NCBI RefSeq assembly: GCF_004004515.1
Contig: NZ_RXOL01000001.1
Location: 1,200,976-1,264,975 of the forward strand
DNA length: 64,000 nucleotides
Direction of reading: 5' to 3'
DNA from: Croceicoccus ponticola
Lineage (GTDB): Bacteria; Pseudomonadota; Alphaproteobacteria; Sphingomonadales; Sphingomonadaceae
Positions 28,082 through 37,169 of this stretch are shown piece by piece. The translations under genes were made by a program, and so were the position numbers. Numbering within the stretch: position 1 is the stretch's first letter; every line of letters begins with the position of its first letter. The notes under the pieces are model-generated. The model did no database searches. It was not told where the DNA came from and saw only the letters and a program-made list of their open reading frames with translations.

Positions 28082-28876
28082 ATGTTAATGAAAGGGAAAA
28101 CGGCATTCGTGACAGGTACGGCGAGCGGCATCGGAAGGGAAACAGCCATTGTGTGCGCCCGCGAAGGCGCAGCCCGAATTGCCTGTGCTGATATCCACGA
28201 AGAGAGTAACCAAACAACCGCCGAAAAGCTTCGGGCCGAAGGTGCCGAAGTCATGTCCCTACAGGTCGACCTTGGCGATGTGGAGCAGATCCAAGCCGCA
28301 TTCGAAAAAGTCTCGAAGGATTGGGGTTCGCTCGATGCGTCTTGTCACATCGGAGGTTATTCTTGGCGTGGCGAAACGCTGGATGTCACGGAAGATCAAT
28401 GGGACAAGGTGATGAATGTGAACCTACGCGGCACGTTCTTCTGCTGCCAGGAAGCGCTCAAGATCATGTACTCCCAAGGGCGTGGGTCCATCGTTAACAT
28501 GTCCGCAGATGCGGCCTTCTACCCAATCTACGGATTTGCTCTGCAAGCAGCAAGTAAGGGCGGAATCGTCAACATGACCAAGACATTGGCGCTAGAAGCC
28601 GCCCCACGCGGCGTAAGGGTAAATTGCGTCTCTCCGGGTATCGTTAGAACGCAAAAGGCAGGTGCGATTCGCCCCCCGGAGCCGCCGCTTCGCCGCGAGA
28701 ACGCGCCGCCGCCCTCTGCTGCGCAACAGCTTGCCGATCAAACCGCCATTGGGCGGTACATGACGATGGATGAAATCGCCGAAACCTTTGTTTTCCTTTG
28801 TTCAGACCGGGCCTCTGGCATCAATGGCGACCTGATCTCGGTCAATGGTGGCGGATATCGCTCTTTGGATTACTGA
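28082..28876 (+). CDS. SDR-fold protein lacking the catalytic Ser and Tyr
   Basis: A 264-residue protein with an SDR fold: cofactor motif TGTASGIG, the VNLRG asparagine and a C-terminal GGGYRSLDY. But the usual NNAG is CHIGG, and the Ser...Tyr-x-x-x-Lys set reads NMSADAAFYPIYGFALQAASK. Aligned with the SDR at 2544 (same 21-residue spacing), Ser becomes Ala and Tyr becomes Gln while Lys stays. So it is unlikely to be a normal dehydrogenase. The start 28082 (or ATG 28088) gives the standard N-terminus. Its stop overlaps the convergent hydrolase gene. Confidence 0.85.
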   Translation: MLMKGKTAFVTGTASGIGRETAIVCAREGAARIACADIHEESNQTTAEKLRAEGAEVMSLQVDLGDVEQIQAAFEKVSKDWGSLDASCHIGGYSWRGETLDVTEDQWDKVMNVNLRGTFFCCQEALKIMYSQGRGSIVNMSADAAFYPIYGFALQAASKGGIVNMTKTLALEAAPRGVRVNCVSPGIVRTQKAGAIRPPEPPLRRENAPPPSAAQQLADQTAIGRYMTMDEIAETFVFLCSDRASGINGDLISVNGGGYRSLDY

Positions 28877-29481
28877 TCGGCAACTCGATCGGAGCCAGAG
28901 GCGAGTTGCTCCAAGATTTCGCGTGTTGAGCGGACACGCGAAATTCTGCGCAGCGTCATGCTCAACGACGCTTCGTGCTCGTCCTCAGAGAAGGCCGATA
29001 TCGCGTCGTCTACTATGATCTGCTGGTATCCACGTTCGTGCGCCTGGCGCGCAGTCGATTCGACGCCAAAATTGGTCGCAATCCCGCACAGGATAATCGT
29101 ATCTATCCCGCGCCGCCGCAGATGAAGGTCCAAGCTGGTTCCGAAAAAAGCGCCCCAATTGTACTTGGTGATAGACAAATCACCTTTCATGGGCCCGAGA
29201 ACTTCAGGGACCCGATGCGATCCGGGCGGAACGGCAAGAGATGGCATCTCCCGATCCGGGGAATGAGCCAACCTGACGCCACCGCCAGCGGTTATGATCA
29301 CCACGAGAATTCCCGCTGCCCTGCAGGCATTCGCCAAGGCGATGGAATTGGCGAGAACGCTTGTTCCCTTATGGGGAGCCAAATTGGCGGCGACTGAGAA
29401 TTCCTGGACATCGATGATCACAAGCGCAGCGCCCGAGGCATCAGCCAGCAAATTCTTGTCACCATCAGTGCGATCATTCAT
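28870..29481 (-). CDS. Isochorismatase-like hydrolase (no catalytic Cys)
   Basis: A 203-residue alpha/beta protein of the isochorismatase family. The Asp of ALVIIDVQEFSV and the Lys of ITKYNWGAFFGT are in place; the third residue, usually Cys in amidase members, is Gly (GIATNFGVESTARQAHERGY), as in YecD-like proteins and close to the isochorismatase form that lacks the Cys. It follows the flavoprotein gene by 72 bases on the same strand. Substrate unknown; hydrolysis of an ether, amide or enol-type bond is possible. Confidence 0.88.
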   Translation of the reverse strand: MNDRTDGDKNLLADASGAALVIIDVQEFSVAANLAPHKGTSVLANSIALANACRAAGILVVIITAGGGVRLAHSPDREMPSLAVPPGSHRVPEVLGPMKGDLSITKYNWGAFFGTSLDLHLRRRGIDTIILCGIATNFGVESTARQAHERGYQQIIVDDAISAFSEDEHEASLSMTLRRISRVRSTREILEQLASGSDRVADQ

Positions 29482-29553
29482 GCTCTCAATTCCCGTTTCG
29501 CATACGATCCGACGGCATCTTCAATAGGAACGGCTACCCGTAAAAACAGGCCA

Positions 29554-31032
29554 TCAGATCTCAAGCGCGCATTCGGCCGCCAGTGCGCCGAATGCAAATG
29601 CCTCTCCCAGATTTGCGCCCGGAGAAGGATACAACATGCCGATTGCTCCCCCAAGCTCCCCAGCTCCAAAAAGACCCGGAATCGGTTTACCGAACGGATC
29701 AAGAATCCTAGCCCTCGCATCGCGACGCGGACCGCCATTCGTCGTCGCACCTCCGGGATAAACCGGCATGCAATAGAAGGGCGGTTCGTCGATCGGGATC
29801 AATGAATCCGCCGGCCGACCGAAACGATCACTCCCGAACTTGCACGCCTGATTATAGTCCTCGATGGCGCGGGCGGCTGCAGCCGGATCCAGTACGCCAG
29901 CCGCGGCTGCAGCCGCCTCGATCGTGTCAGCTTCGGCAATCCAGCCCATGTCGATTTCGGCCCGGTTGTCCTTGCTCCATGCATAGTTTCCGAATGACCC
30001 CCCTGAAAGAGCCCGCGCCTCAACTCTGCGCTTGTCGAAGATCCAGTAGGCCGGGATGCGGGGATAATCGAGAAGATCCGCATCATAGTGAAGCAATTCG
30101 TAGTAGAAATTGGCCTTGGAAACAGCCTGCAGGTGCTCATTCGCGAACCGCTTTCCGTGTTTGTCGACGATCGCGTAGCCGGGCGGGTTCAACGAAATAT
30201 TGAAGGTCAACTCGCGTCCGTCCGGATGAGCAAAGTGCCCAACAGCCCGACCAATCATCTGGTTCATGTGCCACAGGTCCGCGCCGACCGCCTGCGCCAT
30301 CCGAATCCCATCACCGGTATTCGCTTCGGAACCATAAAAGTAAATCGGATAGGCCTTCAGGTAGTTGAGGATCATTTCCTGATTCTGCTCAAAGCCACCA
30401 CACGCCAGAATAACGCCTTTCTTGGCGGCAAACGTAGTGCCCTTGTATTCACCGGCTGCCTTCACTCCCCGCACGACACCGTCGATTGTCATCAGTTCGC
30501 TTACCGGACAGTCGTAAATGACTTCGATCGAATCACTGGCATCGACAGCCTCGACCAAAAGGTCGTGCAGCAATTGGCCGTTTCCGAACGGCAGCGGAAA
30601 CTTAAAGGTCAGTTCGCCGGGACGCGGTAGTTCGATCTCGACTTCATCGGGGTTGGTTCCCTTGGGAAGCGGGCCGAATACCTTGATCGACTCAAAGCCA
30701 TCAAGCTTGGGATACCAGCCGCCGGCCATGTGAACGGATTCGATGCCAACGGAGCGCATCCAGTCCTTGACCGCGATCGCCTTTTCCGCCCACGCGCGAC
30801 TGACTTCGGCGGGGATCATGCCTCCCGAGCATTCATCGAGATAGCGAGCCGCAGCATCGGCATCGTCAGCGCCCATGACTAGGCCGCCCGACATCCGTGT
30901 ACTTGAGTAATGCGCATCCTCCGGCTGCTTTTCCAAGATTACCACGGAGGCGTCCAGGTTCGCGGCAGTCAGTGCGGCGGCTGCGCCTGCGGCTCCGTAT
31001 CCGACGATTATGATGTCTTTTTCGTTTTTCAT
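29554..31032 (-). CDS. FAD-dependent oxidoreductase, fumarate reductase/ketosteroid dehydrogenase-like flavoprotein
   Basis: A 492-residue flavoprotein. The FAD-binding dinucleotide motif IIIVGYGAAGAAAALTAANL is at the N-terminus, GVILACGGFEQNQEMI in the middle, and the C-terminal FAD loop GAGELGGAIGMLYPSPGANL near the end. The family includes fumarate reductase, urocanate reductase and 3-ketosteroid Delta1-dehydrogenase; all add or remove hydrogens at activated C-C bonds. The active-site residues are not clear enough to choose among them. It is upstream of the isochorismatase-like gene and downstream of the TonB receptor on the same strand. Confidence 0.9.
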   Translation of the reverse strand: MKNEKDIIIVGYGAAGAAAALTAANLDASVVILEKQPEDAHYSSTRMSGGLVMGADDADAAARYLDECSGGMIPAEVSRAWAEKAIAVKDWMRSVGIESVHMAGGWYPKLDGFESIKVFGPLPKGTNPDEVEIELPRPGELTFKFPLPFGNGQLLHDLLVEAVDASDSIEVIYDCPVSELMTIDGVVRGVKAAGEYKGTTFAAKKGVILACGGFEQNQEMILNYLKAYPIYFYGSEANTGDGIRMAQAVGADLWHMNQMIGRAVGHFAHPDGRELTFNISLNPPGYAIVDKHGKRFANEHLQAVSKANFYYELLHYDADLLDYPRIPAYWIFDKRRVEARALSGGSFGNYAWSKDNRAEIDMGWIAEADTIEAAAAAAGVLDPAAAARAIEDYNQACKFGSDRFGRPADSLIPIDEPPFYCMPVYPGGATTNGGPRRDARARILDPFGKPIPGLFGAGELGGAIGMLYPSPGANLGEAFAFGALAAECALEI

Positions 31033-31229
31033 TCCATGGGGGTACGCATTGCCGGCGGAATCCTCAATTAGCGTCCTAGCCGCCTCCAGACTATTCGCGT
31101 TGCCGAAATTGATGGTTGCGATAAGTAGCGCTTGACATGCTTTTCTTGGCGTCAGGCGCGCTGATCGTAGGATTTGTGATGCATGGATTCACGTGTGCTG
31201 CTGTTCTCTGGTTACCTCAAGGAGAAGCG

Positions 31230-31267
31230 CAAGAAACCTCGCTACTGGAAGGTAGCGAGGTTTCTTG
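31230..31267. terminator. Strong perfect stem-loop downstream of the TonB receptor gene
   Basis: CAAGAAACCTCGCTAC, a 6-base loop, then the exact complement GTAGCGAGGTTTCTTG. This 16-bp perfect stem lies 36 bases after the receptor stop (31303, minus strand) and before the flavoprotein start at 31032. On the minus strand its right arm ends in a T-rich run, so it probably terminates receptor transcription and isolates the flavoprotein gene. Confidence 0.75.
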
Positions 31268-31302
31268 AAGTGCTAAGCCGAAATGGTTCGTGTCGACCAG
31301 TT

Positions 31303-33630
31303 TCAGAAGTCGTACCGCAGTTGCAGCCCGAACTGTCGCGGAGCTCCCGGCACGACCGCCGCGAACCCGAGGGAGGTGTAGACCGACGCCAAGGGTTGAT
31401 ACGCGATAGTGTCCGTCACGTTCTTGGCGAACAACGTCACATCGAACCCCGAACCTGCGACATTGTCGCCCTTCAGATAAAGATCTAATTGCGCATGGCT
31501 CGGGATGACCCCCCATGGAGCCACCGAATTGTCGGAGTCCAGATAACTGTCACGACCGGAATAGGCAGCGGTAAAGCTGATGTCCCCGATATCCGCATTC
31601 CGGACGAGATCGGCCGTACCCGCAATACGCCAGTTGTTTTTAGGCACGCGGGCAAATTTCTGGTTCGAAAGATCGTTACCCGTAAAGGGATCGATGAATT
31701 TGTCGAAACTGGCGTCAGTATAACCCCAGAAGCCGCTAAGCTGGAGTCGATCGACCGGCCGGAAAACCACTTCGGCCTCAATACCTTTGATCGTTGCCTC
31801 GGCAGCATTGATCACGACGGTGAAAGGATTGTTTGAAGTCGTGTCAACCGCTTGGCGCTGGACGTCAGTATACTTTGAATGGAAGATCGCTACGTTGGTT
31901 TGCAGAAATGCGCCGCCAAGGTGCCAGTCCCGCTTCAAACCCAGCTCGATATTACGGACGAACTCGGGCTTGAAGGGACGGCGCAGCCCCACCTCGGCGC
32001 TTGCACGCGCGGCGAAACCGCCAGACCGGAAGCCTCGGCGCAGACTCGCGTAAAGAAGGGTATCGGTATCGGGCTTGTAGTTGAGCGCCACATTATACGT
32101 GAAGGCGTCGAATTTGCCGCTGGCGTCGACCCGGCAGTTAGGCCCATCGCCAGGATTGATTTCGGGGGTGGTCGGATCGCCATCATCGTCAATCGTGAAA
32201 CCGCAGCGGGTATTGATCCTGCGATTAAGGATCAGGGCCTCGCGCTTATCCCAAGTGTAGCGGCCTCCGAGGGTAAGTGACAGACCATCAAGCAGTTCAT
32301 ACGTTCCTTCGGCGAATATCGCGACACTGGTATTATCGAATTTTTGACGGTTATTAGTGGCACCATCCACGAACATCGTCGAAGCCTCGATACCTCCATT
32401 CTCGGTCCCGAGAATAATGCTCGATGCATTATTGTCACCGGTTTCATTAAAATAGTAAGAACCAGCAATCCAGTCCAGATCGCCACTCGATCCAAATAAC
32501 TGAAATTCATTGCTAATCTGCTCTGAATCGTCAAATATCTCTGTATGCAGGAGTGGATGCTCGGTCCCATCGAGGTCGACGAGGATATGGCTATCCACTT
32601 TGCGCCAGCCAAAAATGTTCTTGAAGGTGATGCTGTCGTTTACATCGAAAGTGGTCGTATTCTGGATATCGATGGTCTTTACATCATTGAACTCCGGAAC
32701 CCCGTTATTGATCCTTAGATCTCCGCGAGCTTCCTGTTCTGCGAGCAGCGTAGGGACCGGACGATAATTCCGCGACCCTGCAAGCACCGCGATCGAACCG
32801 TTCGGGTTCAGGAACCTCGCAAAGCCACCCGAGCCGCCGTCATCCTCGTTGAAGTAATTCACCATTGTCACGTTCTCGACCGCACCCGAGCGCAGGAGCA
32901 GCGAGCCGCGAAGTGAATAAGTCTTCGTGTCATTGACGTTGCGGTTCAATGTCTCGTCAAAGATATATCCATCGTCGGTCGCAAACGCGCCGCCCAGCCG
33001 CAACGCGGCCGAGTCTGATAACGGCACGTTGATGGTTGCATCGCCATTGATCGTCCCGAATTCAGCTAGTGTCACCCCGACACTGCCCTCAACGCCATCG
33101 GTGGTCGGAAGATTGGGCCGGATAATAACGGCCCCCCCGGTCGCGTTCTTCCCGAACAGTGTACCAACCGGGCCACGAATGACTTCAACCGCACGGACAT
33201 CGAAAAGAGACTGGTTGAGCCCTTGAGTACGCGCGATCGCCACGTCACCGAGATATACACTGACCGAAGCATCCGACAGGCCGCCACGCTCCTGCTGCGA
33301 TTGACCGCGGAGCGAAAACTGAGGGGCCGACTTCGCACCACCGGCCGTACCGGCGACGGTCATCATGTTGGGGGTCAATGTGCCGATATCACTGATAGTA
33401 TCGACCTGATTGAGACGCAGCGCATCCTCGCCAACTGCCGTCACGGCAAGAGGCACGTCTTGCAGGGCCTGCTCACGCCGCGTTGCGACCACGGTAATAA
33501 TGGCTTGGGTCTCGGCCGCAGATGGAGATGATCCCGCACCCGCCTCCTGCTCTTGCGCGCGAACAGGAACCGCCCACCCGATCAAGCTCGACGTCAATAG
33601 CAACACTTTGCCAAAGCGTTTCTTATTCAT
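31303..33630 (-). CDS. TonB-dependent outer-membrane receptor
   Basis: About 775 residues. A signal peptide (MNKKRFGKVLLLTSSLIGWA, cleavage after VRA) is followed by a plug domain (about 45-160: AVEVIRGPVGTLFGKNATGG) and a 22-strand barrel that ends in LQLRYDF with the terminal aromatic residue required for outer-membrane insertion. The likely TonB box is TVVATRREQALQ. Start 33630 is preferred because AGGTG is 7 bases upstream. In sphingomonads such receptors import large or poorly soluble substrates, so it is the likely uptake route for the cluster's substrate. Two TGTCGACA boxes lie upstream. Confidence 0.95.
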   Translation of the reverse strand: MNKKRFGKVLLLTSSLIGWAVPVRAQEQEAGAGSSPSAAETQAIITVVATRREQALQDVPLAVTAVGEDALRLNQVDTISDIGTLTPNMMTVAGTAGGAKSAPQFSLRGQSQQERGGLSDASVSVYLGDVAIARTQGLNQSLFDVRAVEVIRGPVGTLFGKNATGGAVIIRPNLPTTDGVEGSVGVTLAEFGTINGDATINVPLSDSAALRLGGAFATDDGYIFDETLNRNVNDTKTYSLRGSLLLRSGAVENVTMVNYFNEDDGGSGGFARFLNPNGSIAVLAGSRNYRPVPTLLAEQEARGDLRINNGVPEFNDVKTIDIQNTTTFDVNDSITFKNIFGWRKVDSHILVDLDGTEHPLLHTEIFDDSEQISNEFQLFGSSGDLDWIAGSYYFNETGDNNASSIILGTENGGIEASTMFVDGATNNRQKFDNTSVAIFAEGTYELLDGLSLTLGGRYTWDKREALILNRRINTRCGFTIDDDGDPTTPEINPGDGPNCRVDASGKFDAFTYNVALNYKPDTDTLLYASLRRGFRSGGFAARASAEVGLRRPFKPEFVRNIELGLKRDWHLGGAFLQTNVAIFHSKYTDVQRQAVDTTSNNPFTVVINAAEATIKGIEAEVVFRPVDRLQLSGFWGYTDASFDKFIDPFTGNDLSNQKFARVPKNNWRIAGTADLVRNADIGDISFTAAYSGRDSYLDSDNSVAPWGVIPSHAQLDLYLKGDNVAGSGFDVTLFAKNVTDTIAYQPLASVYTSLGFAAVVPGAPRQFGLQLRYDF

Positions 33631-33830
33631 CTGCATTCACCTCTCATGACTTTTATTGGAGAGGACGATGCCCCTCGCCTTCAAAAAGATTTAACGCTCG
33701 ATTTCGGCATCAATGCCTCCAGAACCACTCGACCGCACCACCGTTCAAGCAACATTTGGCCGAGCAACTTCATGCAGAGCCTCTGTAACATCCGAACTGG
33801 ATGGCATTAACACCAACGGTAATGCCGATC

Positions 33831-33981
33831 TGTCGACATATTGGCGGGCATCAGTGAACGATCTGGTTTGGCCTCTCTCCCAAAAACTCGCGTCACCGGC
33901 TGATTACCACACATTTAGATCATGTTTATCACAACTCGCCTAAATGACCGCAATTTCGCCGACGCGAATTGTGTCGACACA
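33831..33981. promoter_or_regulatory. Two TGTCGACA boxes upstream of the TonB receptor
   Basis: TGTCGACA at 33831-33838 and the perfect 12-base palindrome TGTGTCGACACA at 33970-33981 lie 201 and 340 bases upstream of the receptor start. The gene-free stretch is 33631-34263; apart from these boxes I see no genes or repeats in it. Confidence 0.55.
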
Positions 33982-34263
33982 TTGAACGATTCCTCCCGCC
34001 GAGCCCCCCTGCCTTGAGGGAGCCATTTTACGCCACGGCTCTCGAGACACTTCCTCGTCGAATTCCAAAGCAACCTACTGCAATGTCATGCAAAAACCTC
34101 CGGACATCCGCTCTGGATTGTCATCGTGACCTGAAAATCTGAGGCGTGCCCGATTCTAAGCCGCAATGCCGGCAGGAACATTTGACTGCTTATCAATCGG
34201 TATGGCGAGGGATGGTTAGCAATATCGGCCCGCATCCACTGCCTCTAGAAAATCCCACCACCA

Positions 34264-34598
34264 TTATGCGCCGAGGTCAGTTGCGAAGTGGCCAGGCAAC
34301 CGTATCGCTCGACGAAGAGCGGGCGCGCCCTCTTCAATGGAACTCCAGGCAGACACTTGCTCCGTTGCCTTGCCCTGCTTGGTGCGGATCGACAGGCCAA
34401 CGAAGAGAAACAGCAACACGCAGACAAAGAAAACTACTGGTCCCGACAGGGGCCCATCGCAGGGAATGCGTCCCTTCCATACTTGCGGCCAGATCGCTCA
34501 ACGCTCTAGCTAGGGCGATCCAATACCAAAGCCGACAACAGTCCCTGTCAGGCTCAACATACTGGCTAGAGTTCCACGCATGTTCGATGGAGAAAGCG
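34264..34598 (-). pseudogene. 3' fragment of an MFS transporter
   Basis: Reading the minus strand from 34598, the frame gives LSPSNMRGTLASMLSLTGTV and GFGIGSP, then shifts (near 34510) to ALSDLAASMEGTHSLRWA, and shifts back (near 34440) to VFFVCVLLFLFVGLSIRTKQ before a TAA at 34264. This is the last two membrane helices of a major facilitator superfamily transporter. The gene is cut at 34598 by an IS630 end and carries two frameshifts, so it is dead. It may once have been the inner-membrane importer of the cluster. Confidence 0.75.
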
Positions 34599-34635
34599 TA
34601 ATACCAACGCGCATTGATCAGAACCCATGGGCCCA
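34599..34635 (-). mobile_element. Relic of an IS630 right end
   Basis: TAATACCAACGCGCATTGAT followed by CAGAACCCATGGGCCC matches the reverse strand of the IS630 right end at 2510-2546 in most positions, including the transposase stop codon and its last residues (WAHGF versus WAHRF). The match stops near 34636. It is oriented opposite to the element at 1.4-2.5 kb. Confidence 0.7.
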
Positions 34636-34827
34636 TTCTCGTCATCAACCCGTCTTGCCGCCTGCCGGCCATCAAATTCAAAACCGGTCAAACGAACCAG
34701 GTGGCAAAACCATAACCAATTTGGCTGCCCGATAAGAAAGGTTTCAACCCGAACCAGATGGGCGCCTCCATCAACCTATCGACATTCGGCGGGTGATTTG
34801 ATTCACTCGACCTGACGGGAGGTGGCG

Positions 34828-34981
34828 ATGCGTCAGGCGGGATTGTTTGGACTGTCGGAACATCTTAAGCGGCTGTCGGCCTACGGCGATCCGCTGGAGG
34901 AACTGGGGCGGATCATCGACTTCGAGGCATTTCGCCCGGTCCTGGTCGCGGCGCTGGCTTACGGTGACGGTGCGAAGGGCT
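34828..34981 (+). pseudogene. 5' fragment of an IS5-family transposase
   Basis: The frame MRQAGLFGLSEHLKRLSAYG, then GDPLEELGRIIDFEAFRPVL and AALAYGDGAKG is the N-terminus of an IS5-type transposase found in sphingomonads. It stops matching at about 34981, where it is joined to the inside of a restriction gene read on the other strand. The element's left end is probably near 34790. The rest of the IS was lost in a deletion. Confidence 0.75.
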
Positions 34982-36629
34982 CGCCTCGCCGCTTTCAAGT
35001 TGGGCACTGTCGATCAGGAGGGTCGGCGCGCGGGCGATCCGGTTGCCGTGCTCGTCATAGTTGCGGAACAGTTCGAGGTGGCCGCGATGGACGTTGACGA
35101 GTTCGCCATCCGGGTTGGGCCGGTCCCAACCCGAGATATACTCGTAGATCAGCTTCGACGTGGACGTGTTGTTGCAGACGACAATGAACACGGGCGGCAC
35201 GGGGATGCCAGCGCGCCGCCATTCCTCATTGACCAGCACATAGTGATTGTAGAGCGCGTCAAGCGCAGTCAGCAGCTTGGTCTGGAGTTCGAGCGGATTG
35301 AGGTCTTCGGACTTCTTTGCGCCCTTCTTCGGCATCTTCTTGCCGATATGTTTCCACAGGTCGCGATAGATCGGCATGTCATCAATCGGCAGATTATCGG
35401 CCACTGGCACGCGCGGCAGCTTCACGATGCCGCACTCGATAGCATCCATGAGCGAGAAGTCGCTGACCACCCACGGGAAGAGCGTGCCTTCAATGTAGCC
35501 TGACCCGGCAAGGAAGAACGGTGTCGCTGACAGGTCATAGACCGCGCGGACGCCAACTTTCTTCTTCAACGCCTTGATGCCGTTGATCCAGAGGCGTGCA
35601 GCTTCCTTGTTTTCCTTGGCCTCGGCCTTGGAACGGCGTCTTCGAGTTCTTCGATGCTGCCCTGCGGACGCTCCTCATAGCAGTGGTGTGCTTCGTCGTT
35701 GATGACGATGACATTCTTCATCGACATCAGTTCGCCGCAAGCGCGCTGAAGCATCTGGCCTTCGCTCTCGATGGTCGTCAGTGCTTCGCCGCGACCTTGG
35801 AGCAAGGCCTTTTGCCGACCTTGGAGACATCCATGGTCTCCCGGCGTTTGAAGGCGTGGTAGTTCGTGATCACCACCTTGGCCTTAGCGATCTCCGGCAT
35901 CATGTCCGAAGGCACGATGTCCCGGTGGCGATAGTAGCTTTCGGGGTCATCCGGCAGCAGAACGCGAAGCCGATCCTTGATCGTTATGCCGGGAGCTACG
36001 ATGAGGAAACCCCGGCTGAAGTGGCTGGTTGGCGAACGGACGGCATTCACCGTCTGCCACGCAATCAGCATGGCCATCACCGTGGTCTTGCCCGCACCTG
36101 TGGCCATCTTCATGGCGATGCGCGTCAGGTCAGGGCTCGACTGCCGGTGGGCACCCTCAATGTGCGCCCATAAATGGGCATAACGTCTTTGCGTGCGGGC
36201 GACCTCAGTCAGCCAGATGACAGTCTCGACCGCCTCAACCTGACAGAAAAACGGTCGCAACCCCTCAACCTCGGAACGCCGCCAGTGATGGAGCAGACGC
36301 GCGGTGGCCGGAGTGACTCCCCAATCGCGGTCGCTGGGCAGCGAGCGCCACGTGGCGACGTGCGAGCGTATCTCGTTGATGATCGGCTTCGGGTTGTATT
36401 CCTGATCGTCATCGGAGAGACCGCTAGGATCATTGAACACCATTGAGGCTTGCGCAGCCTTGCCCGACCGGCGCTTTGGCTTCGGGACTGGGGTGATGAA
36501 GTCGCATGGCCGCCGCCCTGCAAACGGAGGCTGTTCGAGCGGCTGCCCATCGTCATCCAGCGCATGATATCGCGTTGGCGGATCATAAGGCGAATTAAGA
36601 ATGGGCTGATCGAAAAAATGTTGCGACAC
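34982..36629 (-). pseudogene. Type III-like restriction endonuclease (BPTD_3080-like), frameshifted and truncated
   Basis: Starting at GTG 36629 (GGGGGA 5 bases upstream), the protein reads VSQHFFDQPILNSPYDPPTR and carries a superfamily 2 helicase Walker A (MKMATGAGKTTVMAMLIAWQ), then ITNYHAFKRRE. A frameshift near 35815 leads to the DEAH-box segment VIVINDEAHHCYEERP, and another near 35640 leads to VRAVYDLSATPFFLAG. It ends inside LLIDSAQLESGEA where an IS5 fragment abuts. No methyltransferase partner is seen. The gene is dead. Confidence 0.85.
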
Positions 36630-37026
36630 GCTGTTCCCCCGTAGCAGGCCCAATATTGATCATGCGGATGATGATCACAAGAAACCGAATGCCTGAATAA
36701 ACAGCAAAAAGGTTCTCAAGAACTGTAGAACTGCGAGAGATTCTGCAACCTGCACTAGAAACGGCATAAATCCGGGCTCAAGCGTTCGCGACCATTTCAC
36801 GACTTAACCCTTCGCGCCCGCGCTTGGCGATCCTAGGCAACAGCGAAAACCGAATGCATGGCTAGCAGTGCAGCGAATGCCACCAGTTAGGATTTACTCG
36901 GACGCGTTGGCCAAACCTAGCAGACCGTAAAGTCAGCGGTATGCACCGAATGCGCGCAGATTGTTAGCCAGAATGTTTGCCTACAATCAGGATCCGATGG
37001 AACTTGACGCGCAAGTCATTGATATA
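36630..37026. other. Gene-free stretch next to tRNA-Lys
   Basis: About 400 bases between the broken restriction gene and the 3' end of tRNA-Lys. I see no open frame with a family match, no clear repeat, no integrase and no copy of the tRNA 3' end. Confidence 0.5.
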
Positions 37027-37102
37027 TGGTGAGCCCTGCTGGGTTCGAACCAGCGACCTACTGATTAAAAGTCAGTTGCTCTACCGACTGAGCTAAGGGC
37101 CC
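37027..37102 (-). tRNA. tRNA-Lys (anticodon TTT)
   Basis: A 76-base tRNA on the minus strand with acceptor GGGCCCT, D arm TAGCTCAGTCGGTAGAGC, anticodon loop CTTTTAA giving anticodon TTT, T arm GGTTCGAACC, and an encoded CCA end. Its 3' end faces the mobile debris and the catabolic cluster, the usual orientation for an island integration site. Confidence 0.97.
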
Positions 37103-37169
37103 GTAACGCGATCACGGCCGAAGCGATGATGCTCTACGCGGCGTCACCTAGGCAGGGGGTCGCCGCGGG

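Noticed and set aside
31183..31488. Plus-strand open frame of 101 codons
   Set aside because: It crosses a terminator hairpin and the 3' end of the receptor gene and has no recognisable domain.
1379..34635. A true composite transposon with target duplications
   Set aside because: No matching TA or longer duplication was found at the outer ends, and the right copy is only a 37-base relic.
36630..37026. Attachment-site repeat of the tRNA-Lys 3' end
   Set aside because: No second copy of the T-arm sequence was found in the window, so an att site is not listed.
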